Below, piece by piece: positions 19,272 through 28,435 of a stretch of DNA of 64,000 nucleotides. Source of the stretch: Ructibacterium sp965146665 (GTDB taxonomy: Bacteria > Bacillota > Clostridia > Monoglobales > Monoglobaceae); NCBI GenBank assembly GCA_965146665.1, contig CBCTHE010000008.1:1-64000 (forward strand). The letters run 5' to 3'. The notes under the pieces were generated by a model that was not told where the DNA came from, did not search any database, and saw nothing but the letters and a program-made list of their open reading frames with translations. Position 1 is the first letter of the stretch. Each line of letters starts with the position of its first letter. The position numbers and the translations under genes were made by a program.

Positions 19272-21965
19272 ATGAAGCGGTTTACAGTTTGGTTCGTGAT
19301 AGTTTGTTTTGGCCTGGCCTGCCTGCCGGCCGGCGCAGCCGGTGCGGACGAGATTTCGGTCGTGTTTGAGAACAAAACGGTGGATGCGCAGCAGAAGCAG
19401 ATTGACGGTGTGCTGTATCTGGAGATGCCAGCGTTTTTTGATGCGCTGGGTGTAAAATACAGCGTTGATCCGGCTCAGCCTGATCAGGTCCGCGCCTTTT
19501 ATAATGACAGAGAAATGCTCCTGACAGCGGGGGCGTCTGCCGCAGTTGTAGACGATGTCACAATTGAGTTAGATGCGCGGATACTGCGTCAGAACGGGCA
19601 GATTTATGTTCCGCTGCCCTTCCTTGTCTATGGATTTAATATGATTCAATCGGCGGACGATAAGGGAAGAATCGTCTTGGAGAACAAGCCGCAGCGGCCT
19701 GATGCTGTCAAAGAATACGCAGAGGAGATGGAAACGGCGCTTGCCGGATTTCCGGAAGGAAAACAGTTGGTGGCGGCCGATGCGATTTTCAGCGCACACC
19801 ACAAGGGGGAAGAGGGCTTTACAGCCCGGGAAGTGGCGATTACGGATGAGGCCTTTTCCAAAGCTTTGGAGGTCGAGACGCTGAAAAAATACCCGAATGA
19901 GTATGACCTCCAGATTGAGATGGGGACAGTTGAGGACTACACGGCCAAAGAATTCGGCATGATTAGCTTTTATGCCCGTAAAATCTCCACTACGGATGAG
20001 TCGGATAAAGCCTTCCTCGGCGTGATTCTGGAGCAGGACTTTGGCGCCAGCAACAAGGCGGCCATGACGGAAGTGGTGTTGGATTCGAACTGGGAGAAGT
20101 TTTTTGTTCCGATCAGTTCCTCATCCATCACCTGCAATGCGGGTGAATCCAAGTTCGCTTTCCGCGTAGCCTATCAGCCGCAGGTGATCCAGATCGCAGA
20201 CGTCCAGGTGGTCAACTATGGCAGGGGGATCAGTGCGGCAATGCTGCCCAAGCGGCCGTCGAGTTACCGCGGCGTGGAGGAGGATGCCATCTGGCGGACA
20301 GAGGCGGAAAAGCGGATCGAGAAATATAGAATGAATGATCTGACCGTGACCGTGCGGAATGCGGATGGGTCGCCGGTCCCAGGTGCCGAGGTTCGGGCCG
20401 AGATGACCCGCAGTGAGTTTTTGTTTGGAACGGCGGTTCTGCCGCAGCAAATGAAAACCAACGGAAAATATATCGCCAGGTTGAAGCGGTACTTCAATGC
20501 GGTCGTACCGGACAGCGATCAAAAATGGCCGGCGATCGAGCCCAATAAAGGTGAGAACACCGCTTATATCTACAACTGGGCGGCAGAGAACAACATGTAC
20601 ATCCGCGGACATAATCTGTTTTGGGATGGGGTCACCCATCTGCCGGGCGATCTTGCCGCCGGATTTGAAGAGATGACGGACAGCCAGCTCAGAACACGGA
20701 TCGACAACCATATCAATGAAGTCGCCACCTACACCAAGGGATTGCAGGTGCAATGGGATGTGCTGAACGAGCCGATCAAAAATGTGGATATCCGCAGCAG
20801 GCTGGGGGAGAGCGAGGTGGCACGCTGGTTCAATCTGACGGCGGCGGTCGATCCCAGCACAAAACGGTACCTCAACGAGACCCATCTGACCGGCGACCGC
20901 ACCAATCCGAACGAGGCGAAGCTCTATGAAATTGTAAAAACCGCACTGGAGAACGGCGCGAAAATCGACGGGGTGGGGCTTCAGTGCCACTGCGCCGGGG
21001 AAGCAGTCTACCCCCAGGGGATTTATAACCAGCTGGATTTGTTCGCGCAGATGGTGGACGAGGTGGCGATTACCGAGTATGACTTCTTATCAGCCAACGC
21101 GGCGGATGAAGCGAATCAACTGCGCGACTATTTGATCGCGGTGTACAGCCATCCGCAGGCGACTGCCTTTATGATGTGGGAGTTCTGGGATGGGTGCCAC
21201 TGGAAGAAGCAAGCACCGCTGTTTTACGATGATTGGAGTCCCAAACCGGCCCTGGCGGAGTGGGAAAGATTGGTCTGCGGGGAATGGTTTACGAAAGAAA
21301 CGGCGCGCACGGACGCGGACGGCAAGGCGGTGATCCGCGGACATCGGGGCGAGTATCTGGTCTCCGTTACAGCCGGCGGGAAAAAAGCAAGCGTACCCTT
21401 CCGGTTGGTAAAGGAAGGGGAAAATACCGTGACGGTGACAGTGGGCGATACCATAGAGATGATTACGTCCAATGAGGTCGTGCAGGAGGCAAAGAGGGAG
21501 GTTGACCCGCGAAACTTTGGACAGCTGACCGAGATTGAACCAATTCCACCAGCGGCGCCGGCGACTCAGCCGAAGCTGGTCCGCACCTTTACGAACGACG
21601 GCATTTCTGCGGAACAGACCTTAGATGGCTTGGATGCCACCTTCTGGGCCGCTAAGGGCGAGTCGCCCTGGATCGCTTATGAATATGACCATCCCGTGTC
21701 CTTTGACGCGGTTGAGATTGATTGGTACAACGGTGCGGCTGCCCGATACCGCTGCCGGATCGAATGCTCTGACGACGGAGAGCATTGGACCCCGGTCAAT
21801 GAGGGAATCAGCCGCCAAAAGACGGAACGAATCTCATTGAACGGAGCCACAGGAAAGTATCTTAGAATCTGTGGGGTGAATAACCTGGGGTATACGGCAA
21901 TTTCAGAGGTCAGGATTGCGCTCAGCGAAGCGCCAGGAATGTTGGGAGGAACGTATGAAGAATAA
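19272..21965 (+). CDS. Secreted multidomain GH10 xylanase-like enzyme with F5/8C domain
   Basis: 897 aa, ATG at 19272 with AAAGGAAAGGTGG upstream. Same order as the preceding enzyme: signal peptide (1-24), copper-amine-oxidase-N-like domain, CBM-like sandwich, GH10 barrel (about 365-670), Ig-like domain. Expected acid/base is E500 (WDVLNEP) and nucleophile E602 (ITEYDF). Instead of the shared C-terminal module it ends with an F5/8 type C (CBM32-like) domain from about residue 775 (EQTLDGLDATFW, then SPWIAYEYDHPVSFDAVEIDWYNG), which usually binds sugars. The two genes clearly arose by duplication and then exchanged their C-terminal parts. As in its neighbour the HTLVWH motif is changed (GHNLFWDG). 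Its stop overlaps the SLH gene by 11 bases, coupling the enzyme to its presumed surface partner. Confidence 0.92.
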   Translation: MKRFTVWFVIVCFGLACLPAGAAGADEISVVFENKTVDAQQKQIDGVLYLEMPAFFDALGVKYSVDPAQPDQVRAFYNDREMLLTAGASAAVVDDVTIELDARILRQNGQIYVPLPFLVYGFNMIQSADDKGRIVLENKPQRPDAVKEYAEEMETALAGFPEGKQLVAADAIFSAHHKGEEGFTAREVAITDEAFSKALEVETLKKYPNEYDLQIEMGTVEDYTAKEFGMISFYARKISTTDESDKAFLGVILEQDFGASNKAAMTEVVLDSNWEKFFVPISSSSITCNAGESKFAFRVAYQPQVIQIADVQVVNYGRGISAAMLPKRPSSYRGVEEDAIWRTEAEKRIEKYRMNDLTVTVRNADGSPVPGAEVRAEMTRSEFLFGTAVLPQQMKTNGKYIARLKRYFNAVVPDSDQKWPAIEPNKGENTAYIYNWAAENNMYIRGHNLFWDGVTHLPGDLAAGFEEMTDSQLRTRIDNHINEVATYTKGLQVQWDVLNEPIKNVDIRSRLGESEVARWFNLTAAVDPSTKRYLNETHLTGDRTNPNEAKLYEIVKTALENGAKIDGVGLQCHCAGEAVYPQGIYNQLDLFAQMVDEVAITEYDFLSANAADEANQLRDYLIAVYSHPQATAFMMWEFWDGCHWKKQAPLFYDDWSPKPALAEWERLVCGEWFTKETARTDADGKAVIRGHRGEYLVSVTAGGKKASVPFRLVKEGENTVTVTVGDTIEMITSNEVVQEAKREVDPRNFGQLTEIEPIPPAAPATQPKLVRTFTNDGISAEQTLDGLDATFWAAKGESPWIAYEYDHPVSFDAVEIDWYNGAAARYRCRIECSDDGEHWTPVNEGISRQKTERISLNGATGKYLRICGVNNLGYTAISEVRIALSEAPGMLGGTYEE

Positions 21966-23652
21966 AATACTCAGTTTAGTGCTCGCAGCTGCTGCTATGC
22001 TGTCTGGTATGCTAACTGTGCATGCGGCGCAGGATACAAAGATCAGCTTTGATATCCAGATCAGCGGCAGAGATGTCACAGTTCAAGTGCGGACGGCGCC
22101 CGCTGTGACTGAGACCAAGACGTTGGTCATTTCCGCGTCGGCGGACCCGGCGAAGATCATCAAGTTTGAAGAATTTCCAAAGGCGGCGTCCATTGACTTC
22201 GCCTTCCGGCTGGAGCCGGACACCCCGTTTGGAAAATATACTGTAGCTGTGGGCGGCAAAAGTCTGCCGGAGGAAGCGGCAAAGCGGACTGCATATTTTG
22301 TATATACTGACACTGAGTTGGCCGCAAAGAAGCTGGCTGAGCTCAACGCGCTGGACCGGGAGGCCTTTGAGGCCAGTATCAAAGAAAATAATGGTGTCGT
22401 ATGGGTGCTGGATTTTGAGGCGGAAGCCTATTTGAACCACGCGCAGCAGGTGACCGATCTGCTGTTTGCACAGCGGAAGGAGGGCTTTCAAAGTGCCGGC
22501 GATTTAGAGCGCGCGTATCAGCGGGCGTGTATGGCGGTGGAACTCAGCCACAGCCAAGGCGGTGCAGCAGAAGGGCTGCTTCGGCTCTATCATACGCAGT
22601 TTGGAATTTCGCTGGACGGGGATTTTGAGGCGCATACCGCTGAGGTGGCAAAGGCATTTGAAAATAGCATGGCAGGCCGAACCATCACTTCTGTGGATGA
22701 GATCGCGGTGATCTTTCATGAGGCCTGCGCGGTCGGGACAGTCAATGCCAGCGCGCGGACTGAGGTCATCCAGACGCTGAAACGGTACAACGATGTCTTT
22801 CAACTGGATTTCAACGGGAAGTTTGCCAAGGTTGAGGAAGCTGAGATCGCCAAAGCCATGGCGGGACGTGCCTTCTCGACGGTCAGCGCGGTCCAAAATG
22901 CCTTTCTGAACAGAGTGGATGAGCTGTATGCGGCACTGCCCGGTAAGGATAAGCCTTCCAATAGCCGTCCCGGCGGAGGCGGGGGCGGTACAGGCGGTAT
23001 GTCTGTTGATTCAGGCAGCGTTCCCGTTGTGGATAAAGAGGTGATGGATGAGATTTCAAATGCGGAGATCAAGGAGACGTTCTCGGATCTCAGCGATTCG
23101 GTATGGGCAATCCCCTATATCAGGCAAGTATATGAAAACGGGATCATGTCCGGCGACCCGGATGGGCGCTTCCGGCCTGAAGATTCTGTCACCCGTGAGG
23201 AGTTTACCAAGATCGTTCTGGCCGCCTTTGGCATAGAGCCGGAGGATGCGAAACACGGCTTTCAGGATGTAGAGCCGGGTGCATGGTATGAAAGCTATGT
23301 CGCCGCAGCGGCCAGACTGGGGATCATTCAGGGCTTGGAAACGGACCGTTTCGGCACAGGGCTTCCGGTTTCAAGACAGGATGCGTCTGTGATTCTGTCC
23401 CGGGTTCTGGCTTTACAGCAAAAGGAACTGCCCGCCGCTGTGGAGGAACAGCGTTTCTCGGATGAGGCGGAGATCGCGTCATATGCCGAAGCGGCCGTGC
23501 AGGAGATGCAGGCCGGCGGCGTGATAAACGGAATGGAGGACGGCAGCTTCCGTCCTAAGGCGAACTTGACCCGCGCGGAAGCGGCAAAAGTAATATGGTC
23601 CATGCTATCGAACATGACAGAGCAACAGGAAGGAGGGAAAGAACTTGTTTAA
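21955..23652 (+). CDS. SLH-domain surface protein (locus A)
   Basis: 565 aa; start chosen at ATG 21955 because GGGAGGA lies just upstream and a signal peptide follows (MKNKILSLVLAAAAMLSGML, cleavage near VHA). A short cohesin-like or Ig-like beta domain occupies about residues 22-125, then a helical region (about 125-335) with three related segments containing A-F-x-x-x-M-A-G-R, then a Gly-rich hinge (about 345-355), then three SLH repeats (about 380-560; DPDGRFRPEDSVTREEFTKI, RFGTGLPVSRQDASVIL, MEDGSFRPKANLTRAEAAKV). SLH repeats bind pyruvylated secondary cell-wall polymer and hold the protein in the S-layer. It is homologous to the protein at 50073-51752. It overlaps both neighbouring genes, so it is probably made in step with them. 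Confidence 0.9.
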   Translation: MKNKILSLVLAAAAMLSGMLTVHAAQDTKISFDIQISGRDVTVQVRTAPAVTETKTLVISASADPAKIIKFEEFPKAASIDFAFRLEPDTPFGKYTVAVGGKSLPEEAAKRTAYFVYTDTELAAKKLAELNALDREAFEASIKENNGVVWVLDFEAEAYLNHAQQVTDLLFAQRKEGFQSAGDLERAYQRACMAVELSHSQGGAAEGLLRLYHTQFGISLDGDFEAHTAEVAKAFENSMAGRTITSVDEIAVIFHEACAVGTVNASARTEVIQTLKRYNDVFQLDFNGKFAKVEEAEIAKAMAGRAFSTVSAVQNAFLNRVDELYAALPGKDKPSNSRPGGGGGGTGGMSVDSGSVPVVDKEVMDEISNAEIKETFSDLSDSVWAIPYIRQVYENGIMSGDPDGRFRPEDSVTREEFTKIVLAAFGIEPEDAKHGFQDVEPGAWYESYVAAAARLGIIQGLETDRFGTGLPVSRQDASVILSRVLALQQKELPAAVEEQRFSDEAEIASYAEAAVQEMQAGGVINGMEDGSFRPKANLTRAEAAKVIWSMLSNMTEQQEGGKELV

Positions 23653-26293
23653 TTTAAAACGAATTGCGGCAATTTTCTCAAGCTGTGCGGTACTGCTGAC
23701 AGCTTTTGGGGCTTTCCCAGGCCCGGCGGCCGCGGCGGAAGAAGCTGCGGCAGTGGATGCCGACGCATCCACCCGCGAGGCCGCACTGCTCACAGAGTTG
23801 GGCATTCTAAAGGAGTACAGCCCGAATGCCGCGGTCTCCAAACAGATGCTGGAGAACAGCCTTGCGGCGGTAATTGGGTCGGATTCAGAACGCTATTTTG
23901 ACCCGTCTACAGGGTCGGATGTGCTGACCTGGGAGTTGCTGCTTCCGGTGCTGGTCGATCTGTCGGGCTATACCCCGAGGACCATCCGCTATGCGGGAAG
24001 CGGGGACCGCTTCACCAGAGCCGCGCGGGAAGCGGGGATTCTGGACGGGATAGACACCGCAGCCCCGCTGACGATGCAGACCTATGTGAAGGCGCTGTAT
24101 AATGCGCTGACCATTGATATGCTGCAGGCGGTCTCCTTTGGAGAAGAGACTCAATATACAGTCCGAGAGGGCGAAACCGTCCTGACAGTCTATCAAAACA
24201 TCTCCCGGATTCAGGGCATTCTGCGCGATAACGGCCGGACGGCACTGAACGGGGAGAGTACCGTTTCCAAAGGGAATATCAAAATCGAGAGTGAGGTATA
24301 TGAAAGCGCGGTCCCATCGGCGCTGGAATACCTTGGGTATTTTGTAGAGGCCTTTGTGAAAAAGGACGGCGGCAGAGGGACGGTTTTAGCACTTGCGCCG
24401 GACGCGCGCAAAAACCGCACAGTGGCGCTGACCCATCGGGATTTGGACTACCGCGGCGACTGCACAGCGGAAACCTTTGTGTACAGCAAAAATGGAAAGC
24501 GGCAGCAGATCAGGCTTTCTCCGTATGTGGATGTGGTCTATAACAACCGTGCCCTTGCCGACTTTATGGTGGATGATCTCCTGATTGAGGAGGGGGAACT
24601 CCTTTTTGTGGACGCCAGCCGCGACGGCCTGTATGAGACGGTAATCGTGAAAGAATACACCAGTTTTGTTCTTGCCGGCGTGTCGGCCTATTCCAGCCGG
24701 ATCATAGATGGTGAGAACCAAAGCTATGACTGTGCGGACCTGCTCAGCGGGGATGCTGGCGATATCCGCGACAAAAACGGTGCGGTTATCGGATTTGAGA
24801 CACTGCTCAGCGGAAATACAGTCTCGGTCCTTCTGGACCGGGATTCCAGGTCGGTCAACAGCATTGTTAAGGGCAGAGACGATATCTCCGGACAGATCGA
24901 ACAGGTAAACGGGTCAGAACATACGCTGGTTTTAAATGGGGAAACCTTTTTTGAAAGCCCTTCTTTTCTGGCACGGCCGGGACGGACAGAACCGAAAGCC
25001 GGCGCGGAGATCACCCTCAAACTGGATTTTCTGGGTGAGGTCTGCGATATTGAGGCGTACAACTTTGGGACGGAGTTTGGTTATCTGGTCGGTATTGCAG
25101 CGCAGGGGCAGCTCTCCGCCCGTGCGGATGTCAAGCTCTTTACCCGCCTTGGTAAAATGGTGGTGTTAAGCACAGCGGACAAGGTCAAACTGGACGGCGT
25201 CAGGGTGTCTGGCTCCGCTGTGGCAGAGCCCAAAAACAATGCCCTTTTCAGCGGCGGTACGGTAAAGCCGCAGCTGGTCTGCTACAGGCAAAACGGCGAA
25301 GGGGAACTCATCGAACTGACCAGTGCAAAGGATGATCATGCATTCGGCGGCTATTGTGAAGACGACACCTTTACGCTCAACTACGACTATAGCAGGGAGA
25401 GCATGCTGATGCTGGTCAAGGGCGGCCTGAATGTATTGGCGGGGAAGTATCAGCTTACTCCCAGTACAGTGATTTTTGGGATTCCCGTCGACCATTCGTC
25501 GGATAAGGATTATAATATTCTTACCATCGCCCAGCTTGCCGCCAATACCGAGCTTCAGATCAGGCTTTACAATGTGAATGAGGACTATGAGGTCGGCATG
25601 GCGGTGCTGCAGGAGGTGGAGGACACCGCCAACTGGGTGATGCGGACCAATTCGACGATCACCGTGGAGTATGTTGGCGAGACGGTCAATGAAGACGGAG
25701 AGAAAATTTATCTGATTGTTGGCCTGCGGGACGGCAAGGAATACACCGGCGTCACAGCCAGCGAGAACATACGCTATGTGGGGAGCGCGCCGGATCCCAA
25801 TCCGCCGCCGGACGCAAAGACGGATAAAATCCCATACCACAATGTCTATGTGCGGGATTTAAAGCCCGGCAGTGTCATTCAGGTCACCGGCAACCGCAAG
25901 AGTGAGATCGTCAATCTGGTGGTGTACCACATGCCGGAGGAAAGCGGGGAGGTCAAAGCATACGAATATGCTTCCCAGACCTCGGCATCCTATCAGGGAG
26001 CGACCGAAAAGCTTTTGAACGCGGAGGCGGTTGCGACCTTCGGCAAGGTGGTGCGCACGACTGAGAACGGCGTCATTGTCAACAATAAAAAAGGGACGGA
26101 CAAGGGGGATTTCCTGGACCCACGCTGGAACAGGAGTATTGTCTATGGCGGTACGACGCAGATTTATGTCTTTTCTGAAAAGCTGCAAAAGCCGCTGCTC
26201 GGTACGGCGGGCGATATAGAGGCCGGAGATGAAATTTTTGTCCACTTAGTCAATGGCGTCGCAAGAGCAGTCGTTGTTTATAAAGAGGTATGA
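23645..26293 (+). CDS. Large exported partner protein of the SLH protein (locus A)
   Basis: 882 aa from a TTG at 23645 that overlaps the end of the SLH gene by 8 bases; AGGAGGG lies upstream. Signal peptide about 1-31. The N-terminal 170 residues look like degenerate SLH-type helices (LTELGILKEYSPNAAVSKQM; AREAGILDGIDTAAPLTMQ). The rest is beta-rich with no catalytic motif I recognise; a segment DASRDGLYETVIVKEYTSFV resembles a calcium loop next to a strand and is matched by DNNSDGIYDVVRTEKYESMV in the protein at 51749-54295. The two are distant homologues over their length and each follows an SLH protein. I do not recognise the family. Candidates are an S-layer-associated glycan receptor or a scaffold. 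Followed by a strong terminator. Confidence 0.85.
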   Translation: MFNLKRIAAIFSSCAVLLTAFGAFPGPAAAAEEAAAVDADASTREAALLTELGILKEYSPNAAVSKQMLENSLAAVIGSDSERYFDPSTGSDVLTWELLLPVLVDLSGYTPRTIRYAGSGDRFTRAAREAGILDGIDTAAPLTMQTYVKALYNALTIDMLQAVSFGEETQYTVREGETVLTVYQNISRIQGILRDNGRTALNGESTVSKGNIKIESEVYESAVPSALEYLGYFVEAFVKKDGGRGTVLALAPDARKNRTVALTHRDLDYRGDCTAETFVYSKNGKRQQIRLSPYVDVVYNNRALADFMVDDLLIEEGELLFVDASRDGLYETVIVKEYTSFVLAGVSAYSSRIIDGENQSYDCADLLSGDAGDIRDKNGAVIGFETLLSGNTVSVLLDRDSRSVNSIVKGRDDISGQIEQVNGSEHTLVLNGETFFESPSFLARPGRTEPKAGAEITLKLDFLGEVCDIEAYNFGTEFGYLVGIAAQGQLSARADVKLFTRLGKMVVLSTADKVKLDGVRVSGSAVAEPKNNALFSGGTVKPQLVCYRQNGEGELIELTSAKDDHAFGGYCEDDTFTLNYDYSRESMLMLVKGGLNVLAGKYQLTPSTVIFGIPVDHSSDKDYNILTIAQLAANTELQIRLYNVNEDYEVGMAVLQEVEDTANWVMRTNSTITVEYVGETVNEDGEKIYLIVGLRDGKEYTGVTASENIRYVGSAPDPNPPPDAKTDKIPYHNVYVRDLKPGSVIQVTGNRKSEIVNLVVYHMPEESGEVKAYEYASQTSASYQGATEKLLNAEAVATFGKVVRTTENGVIVNNKKGTDKGDFLDPRWNRSIVYGGTTQIYVFSEKLQKPLLGTAGDIEAGDEIFVHLVNGVARAVVVYKEV

Positions 26294-26299
26294 TATGAT

Positions 26300-26332
26300 G
26301 CCCTGGTCCTGGTGTACAGGGCCAGGGCTTTT
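26300..26332 (+). terminator. Rho-independent terminator closing locus A degradative operon
   Basis: GCCCTGGTCCTG (26300-26311) pairs with CAGGGCCAGGGC (26317-26328) around a 5-base loop, followed by TTTT. It starts 6 bases after the stop of the partner-protein gene. Confidence 0.85.
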
Positions 26333-26352
26333 GAATAGAATGTTGATACAAG

Positions 26353-26881
26353 TTTGATGAACGAAACCAGCTTCAGGATGCGATGGGATATTTCCTGGTG
26401 GAACCAGATGAGGCGTTTCGGTATGCGTTAGAGGTTTTGAAACAGCAGAAGCTGGATGGTTCTATCAAGCAGTGGTATCATGTTAATGGACTGCCGGATG
26501 AGGGGCTCAGTACGCTGGAGCACAGCGACGGGCCGGTCTGGCTGATTCTGTGCATCACAGCCATCATTGGCCATTGCCAAAAACCGTACCTGTATGATAT
26601 AATCGTTCCATATCAGGACGGCGGCAGGCCGGAGAGCGTGCTGGCACACTTAAAGCGCGCGGCCTTCTATATGGGCGCACAGGTGGGGGCGCACGGCCTG
26701 TGCCTGATGAAGGACGCCGACGAATTCCCAAAACCCGCCGGAGCAGAATAGGCAGCTCCCCTTGTATGTGCCGAACTATTATTTTGGGCTGGAGAACGAA
26801 AATTTTGGACGTTCCAGCGGGATGTACCAGACTGGAACTGCCGCATGGATTTTATATACGGCCGAAAAATTGTTCAGATAA
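26353..26881 (+). pseudogene. GH94-type phosphorylase remnant
   Basis: One open stretch (26353-26751) encodes FDERNQLQDAMGYFLVEPDEAFRY..., including LEHSDGPVWLILCITAI and YMGAQVGAHGLCLMKDADE, matching the (alpha/alpha)6 catalytic part of GH94 cellobiose/chitobiose-type phosphorylases. A second piece in another frame (from about 26752) encodes the family's C-terminal motif (LPNYYFG-like: VPNYYFGLENENFGRSSGMY, then TGTAAWILY) and ends at TAA about 26879. The long N-terminal part and the region between the pieces are deleted. An intact enzyme would phosphorolyse imported disaccharides in the cytoplasm, so its loss implies that locus A products are now handled elsewhere. Confidence 0.75.
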
Positions 26882-26902
26882 TTGTGAAAGGACCGATGAA
26901 AG

Positions 26903-28435
26903 ATGCTCAGGGCAATGATTGTTGACGATGAGGACATCACAAAGCAGGGCTTGATCGAATACTATGACTGGGAGAAGATGGGGATTGAAGTAGTTGCGGA
27001 GGCAGACGACGGCGAGGATGCGCTGGCGCTGGTCAGGCAGCACCAGCCGCAGATCATCCTATGTGATATCAAGATGCCCAACATGGACGGTTTAACCTTT
27101 GCAAAGCGTTTGCATGAGGAGAAGAATCCGGCTAAAATTATCTTTATCAGCGGCTATGACGACATTGACTATGTCAAGACTGCGCTCCGTGTCAATGCGA
27201 TCGATTATATTCTCAAGCCGGTTAACTTCGCCTACCTGACCGAGGTCTTAAACCACGTCATTGAGGAACTGAACCAGGAGTATATGGCGTCTATGCAGCT
27301 TGCGAATACGGCTGAGTACCTGCGCAAACTGGTGGTCAAATCCCTGCTGCGCGGGGAAACGCTCCAGCCGGCGGGGGTGGAGCATTATGGACGTCTGGCT
27401 GGAACGGATGCGGAGCATTACCTGGCGGTGCGTATCACTTTGCATGACTACCAAGCGGAGTACCAGACGGATAAGGATGTCAAATGTCTGTTCTTTGCGG
27501 TGGAAAATATCCTTCAGGAATTGTTGGACGGGTGTTTCCGCTGTGATATTTTGGAGGATACCGGGGGCTTCCTCTGTCTTGCTTATTTGGACAAAGCGCA
27601 GGCGTCGGACGCTGGCTGCGTGTTTGAAACGGTCTGCGGAAGGATTGAGACGCTGCTCCAGATCGGCTTGCGTGTCGAATTGGGCAGTCTGGTGAACCGA
27701 TTTGAGGATATCCGTCAATCGGCCGGCATCTTGGGCGAAGCGGCGCAGGACGAGGAATTGGAACACGTCTTAGAGGGTGAACTGAATATTTGGGAGACCT
27801 TGGATATGGCGCTGGAGACCTGCAATCAGGATGAGATTCGCACCGTGATAGACGAGCTTTTCCAAAGCACCTTCGGAGGACACCGGCTCCAAGAGAGTTT
27901 CTGGCTTAAAATTTGCACCCGGCTGCTCTTCAATGCTTCAAATATGGCGCTCAAGCAGGACTGCTTCGGCGCCGAGATACGCCGGACGGAGCTGCAGCTG
28001 CTGGATGAGTTCAGCGATCCGCTCAAACATCATACAGCACGGGAGATGCGGGATTTGGTGACGTCCTATTATTTAAAAATCGCTGAGAGCCTTCAGCAAA
28101 AGCTGGGTGAGAGCGGTGACAACGTCATCGGAAGAATCAAGACCTACATCCAGGAAAACTATGGACAGCCTATCACCATCGGTGAAATCGCCAGCCATGT
28201 CTACCTCACTGAGAATTATATCTGCGTTCTCTTTAAAAACAAGGTGGGCGTTACAATCAACAACTATCTGACCAAGGTGCGGATGGAACGCGCAAAGGAG
28301 CTTCTGCGGCACAACGAGTATAAGCTGTATGACATCTGCTTTATGGTCGGCTATTCGGACGCCAGCTATTTCAGCAAGCAGTTTAAAAAATATACGGGTG
28401 TCAGCCCCAAAGAATACAGAGGGAAATATATCTGA
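26903..28435 (+). CDS. Response regulator, YesN/AraC type (locus A)
   Basis: 510 aa, ATG at 26903 with GAAAGGA upstream. Receiver domain at residues 1-120: acidic pocket VDDED, phosphorylatable D55 (CDIKMPNMDG), and the conserved Lys in YILKPVNF. A middle helical region (about 130-400) of YesN type follows. The C-terminal 100 residues are two AraC helix-turn-helix motifs (ITIGEIASHVYLTENYICVLFKNKVG and LYDICFMVGYSDASYFSKQFKKYTGVSPKEYR). It would activate glycan-utilisation genes when phosphorylated by the sensor kinase that overlaps its stop codon by one base. Its targets are most simply the promoters upstream of 10626 and 12585. Confidence 0.95.
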   Translation: MLRAMIVDDEDITKQGLIEYYDWEKMGIEVVAEADDGEDALALVRQHQPQIILCDIKMPNMDGLTFAKRLHEEKNPAKIIFISGYDDIDYVKTALRVNAIDYILKPVNFAYLTEVLNHVIEELNQEYMASMQLANTAEYLRKLVVKSLLRGETLQPAGVEHYGRLAGTDAEHYLAVRITLHDYQAEYQTDKDVKCLFFAVENILQELLDGCFRCDILEDTGGFLCLAYLDKAQASDAGCVFETVCGRIETLLQIGLRVELGSLVNRFEDIRQSAGILGEAAQDEELEHVLEGELNIWETLDMALETCNQDEIRTVIDELFQSTFGGHRLQESFWLKICTRLLFNASNMALKQDCFGAEIRRTELQLLDEFSDPLKHHTAREMRDLVTSYYLKIAESLQQKLGESGDNVIGRIKTYIQENYGQPITIGEIASHVYLTENYICVLFKNKVGVTINNYLTKVRMERAKELLRHNEYKLYDICFMVGYSDASYFSKQFKKYTGVSPKEYRGKYI

